Positions 1 to 7,661 of a DNA stretch of 16,260 nucleotides are shown piece after piece (the stretch's first letter is position 1; the number at the start of each line of letters is the position of its first letter). The notes under the pieces are model-generated. The model made no database searches. It was not told where the DNA came from and saw only the letters and a program-made list of their open reading frames with translations. Location of the stretch: contig CAZKXP010000014.1 of NCBI GenBank assembly GCA_964556955.1, positions 1 through 16,260 on the forward strand. The letters run 5' to 3'. Source of the stretch: UBA12078 sp964556955. GTDB lineage: Bacteria > Patescibacteriota > Dojkabacteria > SC72. The position numbers and the translations under genes were made by a program.

Positions 1-2
1 TA

Positions 3-1049
3 GCTGTTAGAAGAATATTCACATACCTCAGAAAACTATACCCATTTTGTAACTGTTGTAAGGAAGGCTCTAAAGAATCTCTTTACTACTCTCTAGGATT
101 GTGTCCAGGCCCCTTTCAAGGTCACATATCCGAGAAGGATTATAAAAAGAATATCAATGAGATAATAAAATTTCTGAGAGGGAGAAAGAAAGGGCAAATT
201 TCAGAGCTAGAATCCCAGATGAAAAAATTTTCCACAAGGAAAAACTATGAGAAAGCAGCGCAACTTAGAGACAGGATTAATGACCTCAGATATCTTGGAG
301 AGAAAATTGAATATACATATTTTGATACCGAAGAAGACTACAAAACTCGTCGTAAAGCTGTTTTAAAAAAGAATTTTAATGAACTAAGGACAGAGTTAGG
401 ATTAGCAAAATTAAGGAGGATAGAATGCTATGATATATCCAATACTCAAGGCAAATTAGCATATGGGTCAATGGTTGTTGCGCAGGATGGAGAGATAGCA
501 AGGGACGAGTACAGGATATTCAGAATTAAAGGAGAAGATAGCCCAAATGATCCGAAGATGTTAGCGGAGGTATTAAAAAGAAGGTTTGAGAATAAAGAGT
601 TTAGTGTTTGGCCTAATATTGTTCTGGTAGATGGAGGTAAATCTCAGCTATCGGTTGTTAGAGATAATATCCCCGAAGGTATATATATAGTTGGGATATC
701 GAAAGGAAAAAGATTTAAACGCAAAGGGGGGAGATTACTGGATGAATTTTGGATTAACTCAAACGATGATATACAGAAGGTTGATATTGAAAACAAGAAT
801 ATACTAATCGATTTGCGTGATGAAGCACATAGATTTGCAATTACTCATCACAGAAAAGCAAGATCCAAGGAGAGCCAACGCTCTATTCTAGAAGGGATAC
901 CGGGGGTAGGGGATGTTACAAGAAAAAAGCTTTTAGAGTCTTTCGGTAATATTAATAATATACAAAATGCTACAGCTAAAGAGCTGTTAGACATTGTAAA
1001 AAATGAAAAAACTGTAAATGAGATACTCAGATACTTTAGTAAGTCTTAG
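3..1049 (+). CDS. uvrC: UvrABC system protein C, C-terminal part (5' end outside window)
   Basis: UvrC makes both incisions around a bulky DNA lesion in nucleotide excision repair, after loading by UvrB. The frame is open to the left edge, so the GIY-YIG nuclease half is missing from view. The TTG at 99 lies inside the conserved CPGP region and is not a start. Visible in order: the cysteine region before CPGP (48-116), a UVR domain for UvrB binding (about 200-300), the RNase H-like nuclease, and a C-terminal helix-hairpin-helix region (GIPGVG). The catalytic triad is intact: Asp at 432-434 (ECYDIS), Asp in LVDGG, His in EAHRFA. Only about 46 residues separate the UVR domain from the first catalytic Asp, roughly 100 fewer than in E. 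coli UvrC from memory. Two of the four cysteines reported as Fe-S ligands in E. coli are Ser and Phe here. The gene overlaps the next, convergent gene by 14 bp. Confidence 0.95.
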   Translation, partial: AVRRIFTYLRKLYPFCNCCKEGSKESLYYSLGLCPGPFQGHISEKDYKKNINEIIKFLRGRKKGQISELESQMKKFSTRKNYEKAAQLRDRINDLRYLGEKIEYTYFDTEEDYKTRRKAVLKKNFNELRTELGLAKLRRIECYDISNTQGKLAYGSMVVAQDGEIARDEYRIFRIKGEDSPNDPKMLAEVLKRRFENKEFSVWPNIVLVDGGKSQLSVVRDNIPEGIYIVGISKGKRFKRKGGRLLDEFWINSNDDIQKVDIENKNILIDLRDEAHRFAITHHRKARSKESQRSILEGIPGVGDVTRKKLLESFGNINNIQNATAKELLDIVKNEKTVNEILRYFSKS

Positions 1050-1815
1050 TCTCTTGTGGTTGTATATTGGCTAGAATATAGTCCAGGAAAGGGTTATCTA
1101 CCACATTTGAATCAACAACATAGACTATACTGTTTGAAGGATTTGATATTACCACCACCTCTCTATCATCTGTATTCGTACTTATGATTCCTTTCAATCC
1201 TGTCCCCGTGTTCGTGGATATTATATATGTATTAATAACTCCCCATCTCTCATTGCCCTGACTATTAAGAGATGTTACATAGTCGTTTAAGGCATAATCT
1301 AGAGCTCTTTGTCCAGCGCTATCCATCGGTACAATATTTACCTTTTCTTCCTCCCCCATCTTACTTAATGAAATTTGTTGTAACTTAGGGTCATACACAG
1401 ATGCTTTGTACGAGACCAAATATTCTTTTGGAATTTTTAATATCCACGGATAGTCTGGGAGTAAATCTTGTGATTCATCATCTACAAGTAAAAGATTCAT
1501 CTCTGTTTCCTCAATAACCCTCTCTGCCAATGCTGAGTTAGCCTGTTCTACTGTTATTGTCTCATACCATACATCGTTGTACTTCGAGTATATTCTTAAG
1601 CCGATATTGTCCTTTATCCAATACTGTCCATACTCCTTGTCTGCTATTTCCATAGATACCATTTGTACAAATGTCCAACCATATGAGGGTAGGTATTCGG
1701 TATAGAAGTTAAAGACATCATTCATACTTGAACCATTAGGTAATCTGTATGCAGAGCTTCCACTACTAAGAAAATTTTTTACAGAATCTAAATCCATACT
1801 ATTTTGGAATATGAA
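1036..1815 (-). CDS. Hypothetical protein, N-terminus lost in assembly gap
   Basis: I do not recognise a named family. The frame is open from its TAA stop to the edge of the N run, so the ATG at 1795-1797 (MDLDSVKN) is probably internal. The visible protein starts with a segment of the type 'LP.GSS..DVFNFYTEYLPSYGW', a pattern common in bacterial lipoproteins and anchored proteins where a short domain carries 'FY...L...GW'. An acidic middle and a beta-rich C-terminus follow, with no further membrane segment. Across the gap, on the same strand, an ATG at 1959-1961 opens MVTMNPKRHAHKQAY, a short basic N-terminus that could precede a membrane anchor lying in the gap. That join is inference; the two pieces are out of frame at the nominal gap length, which means little because 100 N is a placeholder. 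The 3' end overlaps uvrC by 14 bp, tail to tail. Confidence 0.6.
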   Translation of the reverse strand, partial: FIFQNSMDLDSVKNFLSSGSSAYRLPNGSSMNDVFNFYTEYLPSYGWTFVQMVSMEIADKEYGQYWIKDNIGLRIYSKYNDVWYETITVEQANSALAERVIEETEMNLLLVDDESQDLLPDYPWILKIPKEYLVSYKASVYDPKLQQISLSKMGEEEKVNIVPMDSAGQRALDYALNDYVTSLNSQGNERWGVINTYIISTNTGTGLKGIISTNTDDREVVVISNPSNSIVYVVDSNVVDNPFLDYILANIQPQETKTY

Positions 1816-1915
1816 NNNNNNNNNNNNNNNNNNNNNNNNNNNNNNNNNNNNNNNNNNNNNNNNNNNNNNNNNNNNNNNNNNNNNNNNNNNNNNNNNNNNN
1901 NNNNNNNNNNNNNNN
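1816..1915. other. Assembly gap (100 N)
   Basis: There is a run of exactly 100 N, the conventional placeholder for a scaffold gap of unknown length. Its true size is not known. Translations spanning it are meaningless. It cuts the 5' part of the minus-strand hypothetical gene. Confidence 0.98.
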
Positions 1916-1989
1916 TATATGCTTGTTTATGGGCATGTCTTTTGGGGTTCATAGTTACCATTATATATATTTTTGAAGATAGTATGTAG

Positions 1990-1995
1990 TATAAT
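1990..1995 (+). promoter_or_regulatory. -10 element for tRNA-Gln
   Basis: A perfect TATAAT ends 13 nt before the first tRNA base. No good -35 lies at the usual distance. The tRNA-Pro promoter in this window has the same 13-nt distance between -10 and tRNA, which supports both calls. Confidence 0.6.
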
Positions 1996-2008
1996 TGCTT
2001 GTTTTTAA

Positions 2009-2082
2009 TGCGGGATCGTCTAATGGTAGGACGCTGGTCTTTGAAGCCAAGAATCATAGTTCGAATCTATGTCCCGCAACCA
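2009..2082 (+). tRNA. tRNA-Gln(UUG)
   Basis: The cloverleaf folds with a 7-bp acceptor stem (TGCGGGA with TCCCGCA). The U1-A72 end pair is a known identity feature of tRNA-Gln. The D arm has GG at the usual place. The anticodon loop is CTTTGAA with TTG at 2041-2043, and the T arm is CATAG/CTATG around TTCGAAT. Discriminator A and an encoded CCA end the gene. The outermost anticodon-stem pair appears to be a C-A mismatch. It ends 2 nt before the stop of the convergent exchanger gene. Confidence 0.93.
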
Positions 2083-2084
2083 TA

Positions 2085-3020
2085 TCATCTATAATACAAA
2101 TATATAATCAAAAATATGTACGATATTAATAGAAACACTCCCTCTCTCCTACTAATGTAGTATTTTTTCCCTATCAAAGCTGCTGTTAGTAATGCTAGGT
2201 TATACATAACCAATATTACCAATTCAACAATATAATCGCTAAAGGAAAGATTAGAAATTAACGAAGAGATACCAATAATAAAAAATAGATTGAAAAAATT
2301 AGAACCAACAATATTACCCAAACTCAACTCATTCTTACCCTTCTTTAATGCCATAACTGAAACAATCAACTCTGGGAGAGAAGAACCTATTGAAAGAATT
2401 GTAAAACCGGCAAACCCCTCTGAAATACCGATAATTTTTGCTACCTCTACTGTAGAATCAACAGCATATTTTCCTCCTGCGCCTATCAATACCAAACCCA
2501 AAACAAGAAGCAGGGGGCTAATCTTTGTTCTCAATCCAACAACATGCCCTGTATCTTGTTTCTTCTCCTTATGGTATACAACGAAGAAATATATTGCAAA
2601 AATTACTAATAGCATAATACCCAACCACCAATTAAGCTGACCCTTTGAGAGGAATAGTACGAGTAAGAAGATTAGGACACTTGCGACAGATAGTGGGATA
2701 TCAAATTTGAGATTAGATTTATGTATCTTTATGGCGCCAAACATAGCTGTAATAGCTAGGATAAACCCTATATTTGCAATACAACTTCCTACGATATTAC
2801 TAACAGTCATCGTAGTATTACCCTGAGTAGTTGAAACAAGGCTTATGATAAATTCGGGGAGAGAGGTACCAAATGCAACAACAGTAATACCTATTAGAAA
2901 TTCTGGTATTCGGTATCTTCTAGCTATAGCAGAAGATTGGTTTATGAATATATTCGCGCCCTTAATTAATGCCCAGAGGCTAAATATCAATATTAATATA
3001 TTGAGCAGTAAGTTCCACAT
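2085..3020 (-). CDS. Na+/Ca2+ exchanger-type antiporter (CaCA family, YrbG-like)
   Basis: This is an inner-membrane cation antiporter of the CaCA family, expected to exchange Ca2+ against Na+ (or K+/H+). At 311 residues it has the usual size and is almost wholly hydrophobic, with about ten membrane segments in two inverted halves. Both alpha repeats are intact. Repeat 1 carries GTSLPE (Glu at residue 56) followed by the 'SNIVGS' turn. Repeat 2 carries SSLPE (Glu at residue 217) followed by GNIVGSN. These glutamates coordinate the ion in the Methanocaldococcus NCX structure. It is the last gene of a run behind uvrB and the patatin gene, with only 2 nt between it and the patatin stop, so it is probably co-transcribed. 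Its stop is TGA, evidence for the standard code. Exact ion specificity cannot be read from sequence. Confidence 0.9.
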   Translation of the reverse strand: MWNLLLNILILIFSLWALIKGANIFINQSSAIARRYRIPEFLIGITVVAFGTSLPEFIISLVSTTQGNTTMTVSNIVGSCIANIGFILAITAMFGAIKIHKSNLKFDIPLSVASVLIFLLVLFLSKGQLNWWLGIMLLVIFAIYFFVVYHKEKKQDTGHVVGLRTKISPLLLVLGLVLIGAGGKYAVDSTVEVAKIIGISEGFAGFTILSIGSSLPELIVSVMALKKGKNELSLGNIVGSNFFNLFFIIGISSLISNLSFSDYIVELVILVMYNLALLTAALIGKKYYISRREGVFLLISYIFLIIYLYYR

Positions 3021-3022
3021 AT

Positions 3023-3823
3023 TTACAACATTTTTATCTTATCTATAGCTTTCTTTGTAGCCTTTTCTCCAATTTCAATCAATACTGACGGATCTTCTGC
3101 AAATGCCGTTATTGGAAGGTCTGGATTTATAGGAAGATTTAAGCCAACATCGGCTCTTTGCGTATTATCTTTTGATAGATTGTACAAGGATGTGTCTATC
3201 ATGGCTTCAATAACATTTAGAAAATTCATTTTTTCAATATCTAAGTGTTTTGGAAATGTCTGTGAGTACAGATTAACAGCGATGACTCTCTGTGCCCCCA
3301 TATTCCTAACCACATCGACAGGTACAGGGTCAGTAGTACCACCATCTATTAAAATTTTCCGATCCACCTCTACCGGTTTAAATAGTAAAGGAATAGACAT
3401 ACTGGCGCGAATAGCAGATTTTAAACTTCCCTCTCGGAAAACTACTTTTTGTGCAGTATTAATATCTGTAGCCACAGCCGCAAATGGGATCTTAGTATCC
3501 TGTACTAGTACATCATCTGGTATGTATCCACCTAGCATATTTAAAACCTTTTCCCCCTTAAAGACCCCTGATTTTAGGGATGGATCAAAGAATGCGTCAA
3601 ACATCTCTCGATATCCTTGTGAATAGGCGAGTTCCTCTAATATCCTAATATTTTTTGTATATGCATAGAACCCTCCGATAATGGCGCCAATACTTGTACC
3701 AGCAATATAATCAATTGAAATATTGTTCTTCTCGAGCTCTTTTATTACACCAATATGTGCGAGCCCTTTTGCGGAACCCGCTCCTAAGGCCAATCCCACC
3801 CTCTTCTTGAATAAATGGAACAT
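3023..3823 (-). CDS. Patatin-like phospholipase (RssA/YchK-type)
   Basis: This is a Ser-Asp dyad lipid acyl hydrolase of the patatin family; the bacterial single-domain type is represented by RssA/YchK. The whole family core is present in 266 residues: an oxyanion-hole loop GAGSAKG (residues 14-20), the nucleophile elbow GTSIG with Ser44, and the catalytic Asp in DGG (Asp160), followed by the usual 'DPVPVDV' segment. There is no signal peptide or membrane segment, so it is likely cytoplasmic or membrane-peripheral. It starts 10 nt after the uvrB stop and ends 2 nt before the exchanger ATG, suggesting one operon. The substrate is unknown. No Shine-Dalgarno sequence is visible before the ATG. 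Confidence 0.92.
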   Translation of the reverse strand: MFHLFKKRVGLALGAGSAKGLAHIGVIKELEKNNISIDYIAGTSIGAIIGGFYAYTKNIRILEELAYSQGYREMFDAFFDPSLKSGVFKGEKVLNMLGGYIPDDVLVQDTKIPFAAVATDINTAQKVVFREGSLKSAIRASMSIPLLFKPVEVDRKILIDGGTTDPVPVDVVRNMGAQRVIAVNLYSQTFPKHLDIEKMNFLNVIEAMIDTSLYNLSKDNTQRADVGLNLPINPDLPITAFAEDPSVLIEIGEKATKKAIDKIKML

Positions 3824-3832
3824 AGACAGTTT

Positions 3833-3838
3833 ATTATA
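3833..3838 (-). promoter_or_regulatory. Possible internal -10 element for the patatin gene
   Basis: On the minus strand a perfect TATAAT spans the uvrB stop codon and lies 9 nt before the patatin ATG. It could give a separate transcript of the patatin and exchanger genes with a leader of only a few bases. No convincing -35 or TG extension is seen, and chance is quite possible in AT-rich DNA. Confidence 0.25.
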
Positions 3839-5798
3839 AATTAGATTGTATTTCCTTAATTTGATCTCTTAACTCTGCAGCTTTCTCAAATTGTAAGCTA
3901 TCTGCTGCTAGCAGCATCTTCTTCTCCAACTGCTTTATTAACAATTTTTTCTGCTTCACATCAAGTTTCTCGATATATTCATCATCTACAGGTGTTTCTT
4001 CTTGCTTCTCAACCAACGATCCACGGATCTCCTTAGTTATAGATTTTGGAGTTATATTGTTTTCCTTGTTATATTGTAACTGATATTCTCTCCTTCTGTT
4101 AGTCTCTGAAATGGCAGATTTCATACTTCCTGTCATATTATCTGCATACATTTTAACTCTACCTTCCACATGTCTTGCAGCTCTTCCTATGGTCTGTATT
4201 AAACTGGTTTGAGAACGCAAGAAACCCTCTTTATCTGCATCCAGAATTATAATCAACGACACCTCTGGCAAATCTATTCCCTCTCGGAGCAAATTAATAC
4301 CTACCAGAACATCATAGTTACCAAGCCGTAGGTCTCTAAGAATATCAACTCTCTCAACAGTATCAATATCCGAATGCAGATATTGTACCTTAATACCAGA
4401 ATCTTTCAGATAATCGGTTAGATCCTCTGCCATTCTCTTGGTAAGTGTTGTTACTAAAACTCTCTGGCCTTTTGCTACATTCTTGGTTATCTCTGTTATG
4501 ACATCATCAATCTGTCCTTCTGTCTTTCTCACCTCTATTGTTGGATCTACAAGCCCAGTTGGCCTAGTAAGCAATTCTACGACAGACTTGTTACTCTCCG
4601 TTATCTCGTATTCATTTGGTGTAGCAGATATATATAGTGTATTGCCTTGTTTCTGTACAAACTCATTAAAATTGAGTGGCCTGTTATCTCTTGCACTTGG
4701 TAATCTAAATCCATATTCAATTAAGTTGTCCTTTCTTGCTTTGTCTCCATTAAACATACCACCAACTTGGGGGATTGTAATGTGAGATTCGTCCACGAAC
4801 ATGAGGTAGTCTTTTGGGAAATAGTCTAACAATGTGAATGGGGGCTCGCCACTTCTTCTCCCATCAAAATATATAGAGTAGTTTTCCATACTCTTGCAGT
4901 ATCCAAGCTGTTCAAGCATCTCAATATCATAGTTTGTTTTTTGTTCTAATCTGTAAGCCTCTACATCCTTACCAATATTTTTTAAAAACGCTACTCGTTC
5001 TGTCAGGTCGTGTTGTATTTTTTGGATTGCGGTACAGATTACATCTGCTGAATATACCAAGGAAGTTGCGGGGAAGATCAATACCTCCTTTAATTCCTCG
5101 AATTTATGTTTAGATATTGGGTCCACACGAGAGATACTTTCTACTGTATTGCCCCACATCTCTATACGCAGTGATGCCTCATCATATGGTGGGAATATTT
5201 CAATTACATCGCCGTTTATTCTAAATACTCCTGTATCAAAATCATATGTATCTCGTTCGTACCTCATCAGTACAAGGTCTCTTGCAAGTTGTGATATATC
5301 AATCTCATGTCCCTGCCTTAATTCTAATGTTTTATTCTCATAGTTTTGTGGATCTCCAATATTGTATATACACGACACCGAAGCTATGACGATTGTATCC
5401 CTCCTCGTTAACGCCGCATTCATGGCACCGAACCTCATATTTTCAATTGCTTTGTTTACCTCAGACTCTTTCTCAATGTATAGGTCTTTTGTGGGAATGT
5501 ACGCTTCGGGCTGGTAGTAATCGTAGTACGAAACAAAGTATCTTACGGCATTTTCAGGGAAAAACTCTTTGAACTCTTCATACAGTTGCGCTGCCAATGT
5601 TTTGTTGTGTGAGATGATAAGTGTTGGGCGATTAAGCTTCTGTATGACATTTGCCATTACGAATGTCTTCCCCGAACCGGTTACTCCCAGTAATGTTTGC
5701 CTGTTTTTGCCACCTTGGATATTTTCCAAGATCTGATTAACAGCTTTTTGTTGGTCAGACGAAGCTTGATATGGTGCCTGTAGGTTGAATTCATCCAT
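3834..5798 (-). CDS. uvrB: UvrABC system protein B (excision repair helicase subunit)
   Basis: UvrB is the damage-verifying ATPase of nucleotide excision repair; UvrA hands it to the lesion and it then recruits UvrC. The 654-residue protein is full length. It shows Walker A GVTGSGKT (residues 38-45), the beta-hairpin signature YYDYYQPEAYIP (91-102) that inserts between DNA strands, the Walker B variant DESH (336-339), the helicase motif region with QTIGRAARH, and a C-terminal UVR domain (about 615-650) that pairs with the one in UvrC. The start is fixed by the N-terminus, which matches the family, and by the short divergent gap to mutL. An extended -10 lies 6 nt before the ATG, so the message may be leaderless. 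The patatin and exchanger genes follow closely. No GTATAC palindrome is found in its upstream gap. Confidence 0.98.
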   Translation of the reverse strand: MDEFNLQAPYQASSDQQKAVNQILENIQGGKNRQTLLGVTGSGKTFVMANVIQKLNRPTLIISHNKTLAAQLYEEFKEFFPENAVRYFVSYYDYYQPEAYIPTKDLYIEKESEVNKAIENMRFGAMNAALTRRDTIVIASVSCIYNIGDPQNYENKTLELRQGHEIDISQLARDLVLMRYERDTYDFDTGVFRINGDVIEIFPPYDEASLRIEMWGNTVESISRVDPISKHKFEELKEVLIFPATSLVYSADVICTAIQKIQHDLTERVAFLKNIGKDVEAYRLEQKTNYDIEMLEQLGYCKSMENYSIYFDGRRSGEPPFTLLDYFPKDYLMFVDESHITIPQVGGMFNGDKARKDNLIEYGFRLPSARDNRPLNFNEFVQKQGNTLYISATPNEYEITESNKSVVELLTRPTGLVDPTIEVRKTEGQIDDVITEITKNVAKGQRVLVTTLTKRMAEDLTDYLKDSGIKVQYLHSDIDTVERVDILRDLRLGNYDVLVGINLLREGIDLPEVSLIIILDADKEGFLRSQTSLIQTIGRAARHVEGRVKMYADNMTGSMKSAISETNRRREYQLQYNKENNITPKSITKEIRGSLVEKQEETPVDDEYIEKLDVKQKKLLIKQLEKKMLLAADSLQFEKAAELRDQIKEIQSNL

Positions 5799-5804
5799 TA
5801 AAAG

Positions 5805-5813
5805 ATTCTAGCA
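5805..5813 (-). promoter_or_regulatory. Extended -10 promoter of uvrB (leaderless configuration)
   Basis: On the minus strand the sequence reads TGC-TAGAAT, an extended -10, with exactly 6 nt between the hexamer and the uvrB ATG. The transcript would be expected to begin at or next to the A of the ATG. The -35 position falls at 5828-5833, inside the -10 of the divergent mutL promoter. Confidence 0.55.
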
Positions 5814-5825
5814 GATATATGTTTG

Positions 5826-5834
5826 TGTTAAAAT
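5826..5834 (+). promoter_or_regulatory. Extended -10 promoter of mutL (leaderless configuration)
   Basis: TGT-TAAAAT is an extended -10 ending exactly 6 nt before the mutL ATG at 5841, so the transcript would start at or beside the start codon. Its -35 position (5806-5811, TTCTAG) overlaps the -10 of uvrB. Confidence 0.55.
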
Positions 5835-5840
5835 AGTAAT

Positions 5841-7661
5841 ATGGAAAGACCAAAACTAAACAGATTGAGTATGGAGGTGGTAAATCAGATAGCTGCAGGA
5901 GAGGTAATTGAACGACCGGCTTCAGTACTAAAGGAGCTTTTGGATAACAGTGTTGATGCGCAAGCGACCAGAATTACAGTGAGAGTTAAGAATGGGGGGC
6001 TAGATATGATAGAGGTGGGCGATAATGGTATTGGAATTCCGAGTGAGAATTTACCAGAGATATTTGATGCCCATACAACTTCCAAGATTGAGAGTATTGA
6101 TGATTTGAACACATTGATAAGTATGGGGTTTAGGGGAGAAGCTCTTTCATCGATCACATCTGTTGCTAAAGTGTTGGTGCAATCGAAGTTTAAGGATGAG
6201 GAGGTTGCATATGAGATTACATATAGTGGTAACGGGAAATCAGGAATTAAAAAATGTGCAAGAGAAGAGGGTACCTTGGTAAGGGTAGAAGATCTTTTTT
6301 ACAACATTCCTGCACGAAAGAAATACCTCAAATCTGCGCAGACAGAATACAGAAAAATATACGAGTTGCTATCAAAATATACTCTAATCTACCCCAATAT
6401 CCATTTCATACTTGAGAAGGATGGAAAGAGGGTTTTGGATATGCCAATGGTGAAGGATGCGAAACCAGGGGAGATATGCAAGGAGAGATCTAACGAAGTA
6501 TTTCCAGACGGTAAGAGTCTAAGCGTGTTCTTTGATGGATCAGGTATAACGGTACATGGATTATCCGCACACCCATCATCTCACAAAGCAAAATCTTCAA
6601 AACAGGTTATCTTTGTTAATCATCGTGCAGTCACAGACCGTGGCATTATCCGTGCTGTATATGAAGGATATTCCAGATACCTGCCTTTTGGGGAAAAGAT
6701 TTCTTTTGTGCTTGGGATTGATATTAGGCCAGATTTAGTTGATGTGAATGTCCACCCTAGAAAAGAAGAAGTGCGGTTTGAAAACGCTTTCAGAGTGTAC
6801 TCTGCTGTAGAAGAAGCTGTAAAGCATACATTGGGAAAAGCTCTGTCTTTGAATAATACGAATGCAGAAACGAGGACTACCTCAGAGCTACCCGATGCTA
6901 GCACATTCAAAGATGTAAGAAACTCTTTCCACCAAGTAGGTAATACACCAAAGCAGTATACTGAAATAACATTTAACAACAAAGCTTCATCTGTAAGGGA
7001 TAGCCTGCTCTTCTCCCAAGAGGTACTTCAGAATACCCTCTCATCTAAGCCCTCAGAACATGTACCGCACGATGAAGAGGAAGAGATGCACAGTATTAGG
7101 AATATCTTTCAGATTTTCAATAAATATATCGTCATAGAATTCGAGGACGAACATCTCTGGATTGTAGATCAACATGCTGCGGCTGAGAGAATAAACTTTG
7201 AAAAGCTTACTAACAGAGAAACGAAATCAAACATTCAAACCCTTCTAGTACCACAAGAGATAAAATTGACAAAAGAGCAGATTTTGTTTCTAGAGGAACA
7301 AAAAGAATTTTTTGAGGAGATGGGATTTGCTTTCGACACTAAAGAAGATGGTATTGATATATTAACCACACCAGTTGAATTTATGTTTGATATTCAAGCA
7401 ATGTTTAATGAAATCTTTGAACTTTCGGATGACCCAATGATTTTGAAACAGAATTTTGATAAGCTAAAACAAGATATACTTGCTACAATTGCATGTCATT
7501 TAAGTGTACGCTCTGGACAGAAATTAGACAGGAGCGAGATGTTGAGTACGTATAAAGAGCTATCTGAGTGTAAGAACGAGTATAGCTGCCCGCATGGAAG
7601 ACCTGCGATTTGGAGATTGAAGTTGAATGACATAGATAAAAATTTTGAAAGAACATACTAA
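5841..7661 (+). CDS. mutL: DNA mismatch repair protein MutL (endonuclease type)
   Basis: MutL couples mismatch recognition by MutS to strand incision and excision. The N-terminal GHKL ATPase is complete: KELLDN (residues 31-36), DNGIGI (61-66) and GFRGEAL (96-102). The C-terminal dimerisation domain carries the nickase motif DQHA-x2-E-x4-E (residues 443-454), ACHLSVR from 551, and CPHGRP (583-588), the metal-binding set of endonuclease-active MutL rather than the E. coli type. A QTLLVP segment (466-471) fits the Q-x2-L-x-P sliding-clamp-binding motif. Length (606) is normal with a short linker. No MutS or MutH is in the window. The TAA stop overlaps the next ATG by one base, so it heads a four-gene operon. 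The upstream sequence shows an extended -10 but no Shine-Dalgarno. Confidence 0.97.
   Translation: MERPKLNRLSMEVVNQIAAGEVIERPASVLKELLDNSVDAQATRITVRVKNGGLDMIEVGDNGIGIPSENLPEIFDAHTTSKIESIDDLNTLISMGFRGEALSSITSVAKVLVQSKFKDEEVAYEITYSGNGKSGIKKCAREEGTLVRVEDLFYNIPARKKYLKSAQTEYRKIYELLSKYTLIYPNIHFILEKDGKRVLDMPMVKDAKPGEICKERSNEVFPDGKSLSVFFDGSGITVHGLSAHPSSHKAKSSKQVIFVNHRAVTDRGIIRAVYEGYSRYLPFGEKISFVLGIDIRPDLVDVNVHPRKEEVRFENAFRVYSAVEEAVKHTLGKALSLNNTNAETRTTSELPDASTFKDVRNSFHQVGNTPKQYTEITFNNKASSVRDSLLFSQEVLQNTLSSKPSEHVPHDEEEEMHSIRNIFQIFNKYIVIEFEDEHLWIVDQHAAAERINFEKLTNRETKSNIQTLLVPQEIKLTKEQILFLEEQKEFFEEMGFAFDTKEDGIDILTTPVEFMFDIQAMFNEIFELSDDPMILKQNFDKLKQDILATIACHLSVRSGQKLDRSEMLSTYKELSECKNEYSCPHGRPAIWRLKLNDIDKNFERTY

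Noticed and set aside
99..101. TTG as the start of uvrC
   Set aside because: The frame is open to the window edge and the upstream residues match the conserved region before the CPGP motif.
1788..2057. Frames spanning the N gap on both strands
   Set aside because: They contain 100 unknown bases, and one runs through tRNA-Gln.
2085..2087. Possible UGA recoding (Gracilibacteria-type code)
   Set aside because: The TGA ends the exchanger at the expected length and no gene in the window has an internal in-frame TGA.
2290..2640. Long antisense frames within the exchanger, patatin, uvrB and mutL genes
   Set aside because: They lie fully inside recognised genes and show no family features of their own.
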